Assembly: GCA_030268105.1 (NCBI GenBank)
Contig: BSDZ01000008.1
Span: 4,340,001-4,404,000, forward strand
From: Volvox africanus
Lineage: Eukaryota; Chlorophyta; Chlorophyceae; Chlamydomonadales; Volvocaceae
Reading direction: 5' to 3'
DNA length: 64,000 bases
The translations under genes were made by a program, and so were the position numbers. The number at the start of each line of letters is the position of its first letter. The stretch's first letter is position 1. The notes below the pieces were generated by a model, which was given only the letters and a program-made list of their open reading frames with translations, made no database searches and had not been told where the DNA came from. Of the stretch, positions 13,301 through 24,251 are shown in pieces.

Positions 13301-16300
13301 CCCTCCCCCTCCCCGCCCATTTACCTCATCCGAATCGAGCTTCGTGATGAGCGCCGCGCGGTGCGCTGCCTGCCTGACCTTGCCCTTCGCCTCATCGCTC
13401 CAGATGGCGGGGACAGTCAGACACCAGTGGATCATGCCGCGGGCGGTAGCGGACACGGAGGAGGCGGCGGCGGAGGCGGCGGCGGCGGCGGGGGCGGCGG
13501 AGCCCACATCCCTGGCAGACTGCTGAAGAAACTGATGCCGGAGGGGTGGGGGGAGGGCGGAAAAGGTCGGGGCGGGGCTGGCGGTTCGGGATTTGGGATG
13601 CCGCAGCGCTCGCCTCCCGAGCCGCGAGAAGCCTGTAAAGTGAGTGAGCGGCACCAAGCTGGCGATGCGATGCGGAGAAATGGGGAACGGGAATGGACGA
13701 GACCCAATGCTGATGTTGAGGTGCGGGGGGCGGGGGGAAAGACTAAGGAAACGAACCAGCTGGCGGTGGTGGTGGTGGTGGTGGTGCTGAAGGAACGAGG
13801 ACTACCCTGGAAGTCGAACCGTGGAAGTCGAATGATGGCCGACGGCGACGAAGGGGGAAGGGTTGGCGGTGAGAGGGGGGGTGGTGGAGTGGGTAGGAAG
13901 CAATTCGCACGTTGTCTGCATGTAAATGATGAACGTGTAAATGATGGACGATGTGCGTGTGTGTATTGCGGCAATGCCAGTGGCTCCCCCCCCAGGCCCC
14001 TCCTCCCCGTACCTCCAGGATGTACCTCTTCATGAGCCGCAGGAACTCCGTGAAGGCCGCCTCCGGAGACAGGCGGCCGGGGCGCATGCGGCTAGGGTCA
14101 TGCAGACCCAGCTTGAACTCCTCGCCGTACACCAGATAATACCTGCGAGGATGATGGAATTGCACGACATAGTACGGAAGATCGCATCCCTAGTCTCTTT
14201 CGTACACATTCGTACCGTGGACATGCATACCGGTCTGAGTCTACGTTTCTGTTATGTTGCGCGTCGTATTTTGTCTGTTATTTATCATTAGTTCGGCATA
14301 TCATAACCATAAGCTGCTGACATAATCCAAGCCACACAAGATTTGACAGATACACATACGAGCGAGGTGGGGAAGAAAGCTAATACTGCGCTACACAAAG
14401 TTGGTGCCTGGCTTTGGTCAGGGACCCCCACAAAGTTATGTACGGCAAAAAGTGCTTCATCCAATAATAATGTATTTATTGGGTCATAATATTAAGTTTA
14501 AATCTTTATTAAAAAAAGCCGGTGATGGTCGCAGTGAAGGGATTACGCCCGCGGCTCTGGTGCAGACCTGGCCTTCGGCTCCGGCGACCTGGCCGTCAGT
14601 AGCCAAAGCTACATATCTCAGTCCGCTAAGCCCTAAGAGCCTTAGCTACAAGTCATAAGACGAAGAATACGCGTCCAAGAACAGAGCTATATAAAAGTAA
14701 TCAAATGCAAATGCTTCATAACACTCCTTCAAATTTGAATGCAAACAAGCATGTGTTATAAAGTTTGTTCGGTTCAAGACCACGTCAGGGCCCACCATCC
14801 CAGAGCATACCGCTTTTTACTATCATATTTATTTTATTTAAATTTCACAAGATCATATATATTGCTTTAAATTATAATTGATATTCACCTGGCATGCTGA
14901 CAGGTCGGAGCTGTAGACTTTTCTTTGCACCCCTCCCCGCTGCATGAGAACTGAAACAAAGGATGTCGCGCGGCCGGAACAGAGGGTCGGAGGAAAAGAG
15001 GGTCCAGACAGCCGTACATCCAAATCCGGTTCGTGCAATCACCACACCACACCACACCACGACCCCCCCCCCGCCCCCCGTGTCACTTATAACAATTTCC
15101 CACTGACCTGTTATCTGTGCGCTCCTCCTCGCTCATGTCGCAGAACTCCCGTACGGCAGTCCATCCGAACGCCACCCCCTTCCCGCCGCGCAGTAGCAGC
15201 GCAGACCTCGTCTTGGGATAACTGACGTCCGGCTGACCCGTATCCGCCCGGTCCGGCCAGTCCTTGTGCACTTGGATTATGGGACGAGCATTTCCGCCAG
15301 GCGGGCTGGTGATGTACGCGAAGCCACTGCGGTTTCGGAGCAACAACCGAAGTGCGAGCTTCTCGGGGTGCCGTCCTATACATCATAAAGCTCGGAAAAT
15401 TCAAATCCCAGATCTCAATCCCAGAAACCAAGTCCCAGATTGTGTGTAGCCTTCTGTTGTACGAATACGCAAATCCATTGTGGTATGTGCACTGGTTAAC
15501 AACAGTAACTCTTTTCCTATCGGCAAATCGAACCACGTATGATGATCTCTGGTCACGCTGCTTTAATGTCGTACTCCATCCCGCTGCGCGCACGCTAGGC
15601 TGCGCTGAAGACGAAGCTTTTAAGCGGCTTTGAAAACGCTCTTGTTTCAAAGCAGCAAAATCTTGCACTTTTCCGGTAATTAAACATCTATATAGCCATT
15701 ACTAGCAACAGTTATGCCGTACATACATATTCTTCCATCTACGGCGACACTTTTGCAATGCTATTTCCTCCGTCGGCGTTTCGATATTGTTGTTGTTGTT
15801 GTGATAATCGTGGTGGCGGCGAAGAGCAACGAGACTACGATTTCTCACTGTTATTTCAACAATCGTCCAGCGCCCGTCGAGGTGCCGAACCCTTCCGTAC
15901 CTGCCGTATGTTCCTATGTCAAGGGCGACGATAGTTGTCGCACGCGCTGGCTGCAAGACACATGGAATACCGGGCAGTGCGGTTGTGGGCACAGCAAGGT
16001 GTCAGCGCAAGGTATCGCAACAACCTGCATTTACACAGCAATCTACAGAACCCATCCATGCTTGGTACGACAATCTCCTTCCGTTTCGCTGTTCCACGGC
16101 GGGTTAATACCTCAAACTGTTTATCTGCTATATCCTGATTTAATACCTCATTTTTATCTTTGAGTTCAGTCAATAAATAAGATAATTTTATAGCAGTATC
16201 AAGTGTAACTAATTTATAGTTTCGCCGTGGAACAGGGCAAGAAGACGAAGGAAGCATCATACTGGTAAAGGTTGGACAGCTGCCGTACCTTCACCAGGGT

Positions 16301-16393
16301 GGAGTTATCGGTCGCGCTGAAATTACTGCGCGCACCAGGACTGACGTTAATGCGCACTGTGCTGCTGTTGCTACTTTCAGTAGGTGTCGCCAT
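7346..16393 (-). CDS. HSPA12-type Hsp70-like ATPase
   Basis: Sixteen predicted exons with consistent phases: 16393-16289, 15950-15901, 15326-15108, 14939-14889, 14142-14013, 13522-13325, 12382-12110, 11594-11478, 10953-10873, 10600-10397, 9886-9734, 9388-9259, 9089-8988, 8799 to about 8625, 8242-8090, 7579-7346; roughly 790 residues. All actin-type ATPase motifs are present: phosphate-1 (IVALDIGTYGSGFAY, split by an intron), CLTVPAIWSDEAK, VVLEPEAAGL, phosphate-2 (VFMVVDAGGGTVDITIHE), the GSTDVDAAF loop, adenosine motif (VMLVGGFGCSPYLQ) and LYGKNPELVRARSSRMTYGV. The tail EVSLEFGRTEIRVTA also fits HSPA12. This family keeps the Hsp70 nucleotide-binding fold but lacks the canonical substrate-binding domain; its clients are unknown. 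A long Ala-rich insert precedes CLTVPAIW. The end of exon 14 and the fourth exon are the least certain. The gene is divergent from the SRPBCC gene. Confidence 0.85.
8297..8475 (-). repeat. Introner-like intronic repeat, copy A
   Basis: Part of the intron between the exons ending near 8625 and starting at 8242. In transcript sense it reads TACTGCCTTAAT, then GGCGACTACCTGGTTCACGT, then GGCCATCATTCG, then GAGTATCATCACAAGGATTC. It is clearly homologous to copies near 12.4, 13.8 and 19.5 kb. It is flanked by CCCTCCCT tracts and ends about 90 bases upstream of the acceptor. Confidence 0.8.
11242..11406 (+). repeat. CATCTT / CACCAC simple repeat in intron
   Basis: Imperfect CATCTT and then ACC/ATC triplet-like repeats in the long intron between the exons starting at 11594 and 10953 of the HSPA12-like gene. 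It is low complexity and gives the spurious His/Thr-rich reading frames in this stretch. Confidence 0.85.
12391..12575 (-). repeat. Introner-like intronic repeat, copy B
   Basis: In the intron just upstream of the exon starting at 12382 of the HSPA12-like gene. It reads in transcript sense CCTTTAATTGGCGACTACCT, then GTTTACATCACAGCTCC, then GTTAGTCCTCGATTC and CAGTATCAGCACAAAGATTC. The acceptor CGCCAG follows almost directly, so the repeat may supply the 3' part of the intron. It shares AATACACACAC about 100 bases upstream with copies A and C. Confidence 0.8.
13735..13905 (-). repeat. Introner-like intronic repeat, copy C (diverged)
   Basis: Lies in the intron between the exons 14142-14013 and 13522-13325 of the HSPA12-like gene. 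It keeps GTCGGCCATCATTCGACTTC, GTAGTCCTCGTTCCTTCAG and GGTTCGTTTCCTTAGTC in transcript sense, but a GTG/CAC triplet run interrupts it. It is the most diverged of the four copies. Confidence 0.55.
16089..16235. mobile_element. Short AT-rich element with 13-bp terminal inverted repeats
   Basis: CTGTTCCACGGCG at 16089-16101 is the exact reverse complement of CGCCGTGGAACAG at 16223-16235. The 120 bases between are AT-rich, unlike the surroundings, and repeat TAATACCTCA. It sits inside the first intron of the HSPA12-like gene. It resembles a MITE or a captured organellar repeat. I could not see a target-site duplication, so the mobile-element call is tentative. Confidence 0.5.
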
Positions 16394-17570
16394 ATCCCTT
16401 CACTTGGCAACCAACAAGCGGCGATTGAAAGACGCTTGCCGCGGAATGCCGCAAGCACGAGATATACCCTGAGCTCCTGACTTTCACGCGATGACCAACA
16501 AGCCAACGTCTCTTTAAGCTCCGTTATGAAAGCCCCTGCCTGCGACGGACGCGTCAACCGGAAGGCCCAACTTGCTCTCATCAAAGGGGCCGAAATATGG
16601 CTGCAGTAACCGATAGGTTACTGCAGCTGTTTTGGGGCCATTTCGCTTTTGCAAATGATCAGGGTTTATATGCGAGGAGTATTATCGGTTTGTGTGCTAA
16701 CCGATTGCACTTAAGCTTTTCTCGATGAAGGGCACGAAGTCTTGCCCTTCGGAAGACAGAAAGCTGGGAGCATCCACCCGAGTGCAATCCTGGGAAGCTA
16801 GCGACCTATAAACAACGGCGGCCGTCTGACAACCGCTTACATGCCTATTGAAGACACAACCGCCCCGAGCTTGGCGTACCTTTTCTTGTCACAGAACTTG
16901 TTCGTGGGAAAGGAGGCAATTTTTTTGCAGCACGGTGCTTCAAAGCACGCACTCGATCGGGAAGTCTGCAGCTCTTTTAGTTACAGGCGGGAAAACGTTT
17001 TTGCGGATGTCTCTATTTGCGCTATAAGTACTCGGATCGTACCTTTTCCTTTTCAAGTATATCCAGTTAACCAGTCACCATTAGCAACAGGACACGTGAG
17101 TATAAATACCTACGAAGCGGGTGGCCAAGGACAGCAGATCCATGCAAATCCTGTCCCAGGTTGCGATTCATTCGATTCGGCCGTCACGTGACCCAAAAAG
17201 CACATCGACATCAAACGCTAAGGTCATCTTAACCAGAACTAACAAAACGGGTCACGGAGAGTCACGGGTGCATACCCGTTGTGAAACGTCAGCGCCTCGA
17301 GGCACCTGCTCTTCTTCCTTAGCGCTGCTGAAGCACCTCATCAGCTTCTGGAAGCCCCCTTCAAGTGAATTGCGCAACGGCTAATGGAAAAGGCTGGGTA
17401 ACAAGATTATTTGGACTTATAGCAATATTTCCGCTACGTAGGCTCCGACAACGCCGCCGACGCGAGCGAACCGTGAAGTGGAAACATAGAAGCTTCACAC
17501 GCAGTACCGCAGCACCGCCATCAACCATTGCCCAGGTGCTGAAACCGGTTCAACGACTAAAGCGCTTGCG
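16394..17570. promoter_or_regulatory. Intergenic region between divergent genes
   Basis: 1.2 kb separates the start codon of the HSPA12-like gene (-) from that of the SRPBCC gene (+), so both promoters and 5' UTRs must lie here. I see no certain TATA box. A CACGTG palindrome occurs at about 17,187. No coding exon is convincing in this stretch. Confidence 0.5.
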
Positions 17571-20500
17571 ATGGCTTCAACGGACGTGTCGCAGATTCTT
17601 TCCTCAACCGCGCCCAGCCAAACATCAGAGCGCAAGGCAGTGAAGGCGCCATCGGAAAGTTTCAGCCATGATCATAGCTGCCCGGGTGTCTCAAGCGCTG
17701 CCGACAGCCGCGCTCGTCGGCCCTCCGCTTCAGCCGGTGCCGGCCCGCGCGGGCCTCGGCTGCAGGCACCCGCCATTCCGCCCGCTGATATCCGAATTGT
17801 TCCCGGGGAGCGCGGCTCCGGTTATACGGCAACAGCGGAACTCCGGGCCTTATTTCCCGTGCCGCCCTCCGTGGTATTTAGCCTCCTGACACACCCGGGT
17901 ATGTAGTTAGGGTTCCGGGGGAAGAAATGGGGAGATAGGTAGCGGGGGAAGAAAAAGGGAGGTGGGTAGCGGAAGAAAGAAAGGGGGAAGTTCAGGGAAG
18001 GCGGGAGGGGGTTACTGCGTGTCGGCGATTGATCGACATGGAGGAGAGGGTTTGTCTCCCATGAAAGTCATGCTGTGTGGTCTTCTGCAAGGTATCATCA
18101 TTCGAGATGATGGGTTGCAAGGTACGGCGCAATCTCCATGTATGTGGTATTTGTACGACAGGTAAGGAGATGGCCTTCCGCAACATTTTGGAGGTGTGCG
18201 ACAGAGTGGAGGTGACCGGTTCGGCGAAGAGCAGCGGCGATGGTGACCCACGGGTCAGAGTCTTTGAAGAGACTCAGGTGCGTGATGCGTCCATCCTTTT
18301 TACAACCTCTTTACTACTTGTTATAACTTGTTATCTATTAACCGGTTCTATAAAAAGTCAGCTCCAAGTTCCGGAAGTCCGCCTGGCGCAGAACCGTAGC
18401 CGTGATTTGCCTGTTTCCGCCATTATCCGCGCTCTCAGTCAGCTCCTTCACTTCGTACGGGGGAAGCCTGGTTGGATATCTTCCTGCCGTATTCCTATTG
18501 CGCCGTACCATGTACCCCACACACACTTATTGTACGGTGTGCATGGGCCTTCATTTTATAGATTTTTCAACGGGAGGCACAAATTCACCAAACTGTCCGT
18601 CCCTGTGTTTATCCTTGCGGATACACGATTCCCATACGCTCGGTGGTCTGCTGCTGATGGGGAGAGCCTCGGCGGTCTGTCCGATGCTCCACCCCACCCC
18701 ACCCCACCCCATCCCCCAACCCCCATGTGCAGGTGAGGGAGACCTCCGTTCTTTGGCACCACTCCAAGTTCCGGAATCGAATCCGTCTGGAAGAAGACGC
18801 GAGCGACCCACGGGTGATGGTGCAAAGGTTTAAGCTGCTGCACGGGGTGAGTTGAGACTGGGTAAGAAGGCTGCCGCCCGCAGCGCCCGGCTCAATCTCT
18901 CACGGGTGGGTCTTGAGGTCGGGTCATCTTCCATCTCACGATGCGCAAATAACGCGGAATTTCCTAGAGCTCCGAATGCGTCGAATAGCCGGGATGATGG
19001 TCGTGCACCCAATCCTCCCCCTTTCCACACACACACCCGAACTCAGCGGCATCGGGTGCATGCAACCACCGTCGCGTTGTTCTTACTGCCTTGGACTTGT
19101 GCTTACTCGCCTTTCGCTGTCCTTCCATATCTCTGCGCTTACTCTTCTCCTTTCCCTCGCACGCGCACGCCCTTGCTATTACGACTGCTACCGCCGCCGT
19201 TGCCCCAGGTGAGTGGGCTCGCGCGGAACCGCGCTTGGTTCGGTTGGTACGCACTTCGAGCTGGCCGGGTTGGGTGGATGGGTTGGGTTCAGGCGCGTGT
19301 AGGTTCGCTTTATAGGTGGGTTGGGAGGAGCACTCGCATGACAGCGCCAGCGCCAGCAGTCAGGTCAGCTTCGCCTGGGAGTCATGACATTTTTTGCTTC
19401 GTCGCCAGCAATAAGGCCGATAGTATTAATGATCACGGTTTCTCTTCCTGTTTTTACTGCTTTAATCTGCGGCCTTTAATTGGCGACTACCTAGTTGGTT
19501 TACATCACAGCTCCTTTCCACTTTCCACTTTCTTGTGGATGACGTCAGCCATCACCCGGCCCTGTCGCTGGTTAGTCCTGGTTTCGTCAGTATCAGCACA
19601 CGGATTCGGGGTTTTCGAGCTCTCCCCCTCACCCGTCCAGTAGTACCAAGTCTCGTCTCTTTGCGTTTCCCTGCCCATGTCCCCCCCATGGTGTCGCGAC
19701 CGATAGCATTACCAGACATGAAAGGTGCCAGTGTTCGCCTATCGCACTTAGTACGTACGGCGTCAGTACGGTAATCCGGCGTGACAAAGGATTCGGTTCA
19801 CTCGCCTTCCCCCAAGGCCCCTTGTGAGGTACACGGCGCCTACGCATACATTGCTGCGGCCACACCGGCTAGGACGCGGTTGTCCCGTGGGTTGGCGACC
19901 TGTACGTGGACGGGTAATACGAGCGTAGTTAGTGTAGTTAGTGGTCCATCCTTGATTTCTTAATACTCGCTCGATTCCCGTTACTAACGATTTCGGCATG
20001 ATGTTCGTATTTCGACATGACATGACATACGGAACTGCAGGACACCCTGTCGCGCTTTGATGGCAGTTGGATCATCAGCCCCGCCGAGGCGCCGCAGCAG
20101 GAGGCGCCGGAGGCTGAAGCGGATGAAGACGACCTACAGCTTATTGATAGCGACGGCGGAGGCGGTGAGGAGTGTGGCGGCGAGTCGGCGGAGGATGAGG
20201 TTGTCGAGGTCGGCGCCGCTGCCGCTGCTGCTGCCGCTGCCGCTGCTGCGGCTGCCGATGTTGACAGGGACACTGGGGAGGGGCTGAGTGACGAAGACAC
20301 GTCAATTACACACGTCGAGGATGGCTGGGAAGACGTTGGGAGGCTGATGATCCAAACTGCCGCCGTCGCCCCTACCGCTGTCCCCGGGGCCGCGGGGAAG
20401 GAAACGGAGTGCTCGCCCTCGAACCCGTCCGGGGACGCAGCCCAGCCAGCTCCCGACGTGGAGTCTGACGAGGGTACCAACGGCTGTGGCTCCAGCAGTA

Positions 20501-22121
20501 CGGCGATAACGCCTGAAACGAAGTCGTTGAATAACCTATTGACCCCAACGGAGCGTGGGGGGCCAGCCACGGCCGCTTCGACATCTGACGACGTCGTGCA
20601 AGGCAGCGGTGGCAGTAGCGGTGGCGGTGACAGCGGCGCTGACGGCGGCGGCTGGTGCTTGGCGGTGCTGAAGCACGGCGTCTCCCCCAAAGGTGAGGCG
20701 CAGGGGACTGTTTCGCGGAGGGCTCAGGGCTTGGCGGCGCAGCTCACGTCCGGTCTTCCTTGCTGCATGGAAGTAATGGCGGTGTGACCAGCGACCGAGG
20801 GATCGGAGGGATCGGAGGGATCGGAGGGATTGGAGGACAGCCAAGACCTGATGGCTGGGACAGTGGTTAGCATGCAGCATGCAGCATGTACCATATACTC
20901 GGGATATTGATATTTCCCTGGGTTCGGTTTCCCTTGTTCCCTTGTTGATGTCATGTCATGTCATATCATATCTGTGGTCTCACGATGTTAAGGTTATCGA
21001 CCTAGATAAACACCGTTCTATCCCGTGTGTCGGTAACCGCTCGGAAGCCCGTGACTTGCTGGACTAAGTAAGGCACGATACGGCAATGTATATTTGGTAC
21101 GTCACTTTGTCAATATGCCGCGATATCCCTCGGTCCGCGGCGGCCAGGGCGGCGCCCCCGATCGCCCGACTTGACCCCCAAACCCTCTTTTGACTCTCAA
21201 ACCCCCAATACCCCGAACTTCCGACTCGGGGTGTTGGCGATTACGTGTTGATGGCTCACGTTCCTGACTATTGAACGTGAATGTGAATGTGAATGTGAAT
21301 GTGTCGATTTAGGAGGGCGTTCGCAACAGTCCGCTGCCCCACCGCTCACCTCCCACCAGGAGTACCCGCCCTGTTCCGCCCCATGATTGGCCGCATGGTC
21401 CGCGCCGCCACAGAGGCCAGCCTGTGCAAACTGCACGGGGACCTCACAGATCTGGTCAACAAGGTGAGGGAGCGGTCAAGAGGGACGGCCGTCCGAACCA
21501 GAGGGATGGCGACGAAAGCCCTTAGCTTCCTCCCGTCGCTTCGGCTTGTAAAAGCATTTTGCTGAACTTAAAATGGAGGCACTGATACGCGGGCAATTAT
21601 TGAATGTGTGAAGCAGTTTCTTCACAAGAAAGAGCCACCGGGAGTTGTGTCGCCAGTGTTGCCCTGATGGACCTGCCGGTGACCTCGTGACGTGAGAACC
21701 ACATGCATCGCAGATACTGCAAGGCGCCACAGTGGACGAGGCCATGGCTGCCGTGCGGGACGAGCACCGCGCTCACTACCAGCATGGCCATCGGCATCGT
21801 GAGATGGAGCCCAAGGTACGACAGCAGCATATGCAGAAGGAGCAGCAGCAAGGGAAGAGAGGAAAACAGAAGCAGGGTTCCCCTACTCCTCTTCAAGATC
21901 ATCGTCAATATCATCAGCTGCCCGCCGCAGCTGCTGGCGAAGATGCCGGCGGCGGAATATCTGAGATGGAGGCCACGGCGTCAGTGGCCGTGGTGGCAGA
22001 GCCGCACGACGTTGGGGTGGGGAGTGCGTCTGCGCTGGCGGGTTCTGAGGTGGTGGTGGGGAAGCAGCCGATGGTGCGCAACCCCGTTACGGGCGAGCTG
22101 GTCTACCACTGGGTGCCCTGA
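17571..22121 (+). CDS. SRPBCC/START-like (polyketide cyclase superfamily) lipid-binding protein
   Basis: Six exons with matching phases: 17571-17898, 18162-18277, 18733-18846, 20041-20692, 21360-21463, 21714-22121; 573 residues. The N-terminus (about 60 residues) is Ser/Pro-rich. The SRPBCC fold begins near GYTATAELRALFPVPPSVVF and continues through FRNILEVCDRVEVTG, ETSVLWHHSKFRNRIRLEED and TLSRFDGSWII. A 200-residue acidic/Ala/Gly/Ser-rich insert in exon 4 interrupts the domain before CLAVLKHGVSPKG and the closing helix ALFRPMIGRMVRAATEAS. The order matches plant and algal SRPBCC proteins that end in a PP-x-R helix. Such folds bind lipids or other hydrophobic ligands; the ligand here is unknown. 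The C-terminal 136 residues are Gln/His-rich and look disordered. The start is supported by a GCGATGGC context. Intron 3 (1.2 kb) carries copy D of the intronic repeat. Confidence 0.8.
19440..19610 (+). repeat. Introner-like intronic repeat, copy D
   Basis: In intron 3 of the SRPBCC gene, again in the sense orientation of its host. It reads CCTTTAATTGGCGACTACCT, TTTACATCACAGCTCC, GCTGGTTAGTCCTGG and CAGTATCAGCACACGGATTC, and is closest to copy B. Its host is a different gene on the other strand, so the four copies do not arise from one local tandem duplication. Confidence 0.8.
20802..20837 (+). repeat. 9-bp tandem repeat (ATCGGAGGG)
   Basis: About four copies of ATCGGAGGG in intron 4 of the SRPBCC gene. 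The last copy is altered to ATTGGAGGA. Confidence 0.85.
21277..21302 (+). repeat. GAATGT hexanucleotide repeat
   Basis: About four copies of a six-base GAATGT unit in intron 4 of the SRPBCC gene, 60 bases upstream of the acceptor of exon 5. Confidence 0.85.
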
Positions 22122-23033
22122 TGGAGAGGAGATGGGCAGGGTAACGGCAATTATGGCACAAACGCCGGTGGCGAGGGAGCGAGGCCAAAAGGGTGATGAA
22201 GTTGATTGCTGAATGCAAGTTGGTTGAGTCCATTGCTTTGTTGGAGGGGAAGAGTACCCCGGGAATGAGACACGGAGGGGCCCAAAGCTGTCAGGCGGAG
22301 GACAGAAAGATCGGTGTGATAGCTTGTTGCCACTACCGGGGTGGGAACGAGACCGCGGGTATATGGTAGCAGGCAGTGGATGTATGGGGGGTAGGACGGG
22401 AGGGCATGAGGGTGCGTGACGAGGAGCTGAAGGATTGCTCGCCTCGTCTACAGCCGTGTTGGTATGCGGCAGCGACTAAGGCTGCGTAGCGGCGAGGAGT
22501 TGTGGTTGCCCGAATGGCTGAAGGGGCTGCGGTGGCTGTGGTGCAATGGCCAGGTGCGCGTTATGTGCGGTTCCGCGGATCAGGTGGACCCCTCACGGGG
22601 CTCCCGGCTGTGGGTCGAGAGAATTAAAGGGAGACGAGAGCGCGCTCTGAAGTTTTGTTCCCGGGTGTGAGACGACGTGTACTCGTGCGTATGCGTTTGA
22701 CGGAATGCGTGCGTGTTTGTGTGTGTGTGTGTTTGTGTGTGCATGTGCGTGCACGAATGTGCAGGATTGCGTGTATGCGGAAAGTGCGCGTGTATGGGGT
22801 ATATATGCATGCGTGCGGTGTGGCGGTGGGTGTGTATGCGTGTTTACACAGCAGCACTCTCGTGCCGCGGCCCCACATGGCTAGAGATCATGCGTCCTGT
22901 GGCATTGCGCACCGTCAGTGGACCACACCGGTGCGTGGGGAATCCTCAACGTGTTACCCGTTGAAGCTCACGTGGTTTAGTATATGTACATGCTGTGTGC
23001 CTAAGGAGCCGTCAAATTACTTCATCTGTTGCC

Positions 23034-23038
23034 TGTAA
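23034..23038 (+). terminator. Probable TGTAA poly(A) signal of SRPBCC gene
   Basis: First TGTAA I find on the plus strand after the stop at 22121, implying a 3' UTR of about 0.9 kb. Confidence 0.35.
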
Positions 23039-23903
23039 GACGCTGAGATAGGCGACGTGGTGCAGAATGTCAAAATACGGCGGAAACCCTTCTTCCTTTT
23101 CCGCATACGTACAGGTACAAACAAAGAACATGATGATAATCAACCCGCATAAGTGCGTTTTAAGTGAAGTAGGTGAGAAACACGTTGTCAACCCGCAAGA
23201 GGGGTTTTACTAGGTATCAGATAGGCCGCTGTCCGTGCATTCCATATTCTTCAACCGTGCTGTCAGTGGATCGTTGTCCGTCCGTGCGGCGGCACAGACA
23301 CAGCGATGCGCATGTCCATGCACAGATGAGTACCTGGAAGTTAAGCATGTACAACATCGTAAGATTTGGGTCCGGGTCGTCACACGTTTCCCGGGTAATA
23401 TTCGGAATCCCCTTGGGGTGTGTATATTGCGGTTACGGCAAAATCCACCCGGTCTTACGGTTGGATATTGGAACGCCCTAGGCTCAGCGGTCCCACTGCT
23501 TGTGGAGAAGCATAGTCCTGGCTGGATCGGTATCACTCTCCCTCGGCGCACATAACACGATATTTCTGCTTTCGGCCACCCGGCCCCCGGCGGCACCATC
23601 GGTCATTCGTCACTGTCGTGGCGGCGAGAGCGATGGTGTTGGCGTGAGGGCACTTGATCAACATTTGCTAGTGGGTCGTGGGTAGCTTAGGACGGAGATA
23701 GTCGTCATGTCAAAGGACAGGCACATGCAATGCTGGCAAGCTGACAACCAACTCCGAGTCTTGGGCCCCAGCCAACCAGCCAGCAGCAAGCCGAGACAGC
23801 CGCGTGGCTGACATTAACCAGAACTCTCTGACCGCTGGACATCGCACCAGCCCATCGCGTGCTATCCCGACCTGACTACCTGAGGACCTGCCCCCTAACC
23901 CCC

Positions 23904-23912
23904 CCTCTCTCA

Positions 23913-23982
<70 letters not shown>

Positions 23983-23999
23983 TTCTTTTCCTCTTTCTC
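23904..23999 (+). repeat. CT dinucleotide microsatellite
   Basis: Nearly pure CT repeat of about 90 bases with a few TTT interruptions, in the intergenic space between two convergent genes. Confidence 0.95.
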
Positions 24000-24251
24000 C
24001 ACGAGGCTTCCTGCCGTGCTGTAGTCCATGTCACGCGAATCTTCGCGCAGACCATACATGGCTTGCCTGAATCACATAAACAATCTGTTGACACAAAAAG
24101 TGCACGTTGCAACCTCCTCCCTTATGTGTCTTTCCACCATCCACTTCACATTCTCTACACGTATCCCGACCAGCTCAGCACATTCGCCCAGTTCATGAAC
24201 GGTCATGGAATACGAGGCCAACTGCACCCGTCCACTTAGGCCACAATTCCG

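Larger units (their letters stand above)
22122..24251. other. 3' UTR and convergent intergenic region
   Basis: From the SRPBCC stop to about 23,050 this is probably 3' UTR. The remainder separates the two convergent genes. It includes a GT-rich stretch (22,712-22,760) and a CT microsatellite. No exon with supporting splice signals or motifs was found. Confidence 0.5.

Noticed and set aside
13432..13974. Proline-rich minus-strand frame near the HSPA12-like gene that could suggest a wall protein
   Set aside because: It is the wrong frame of an Ala-coding GC repeat within an HSPA12-like exon and of intronic CT tracts.
15040..15085. CACAC/CCCC run as a possible telomere or CRISPR-like array
   Set aside because: Simple low-complexity sequence in an intron with no repeat-spacer structure.
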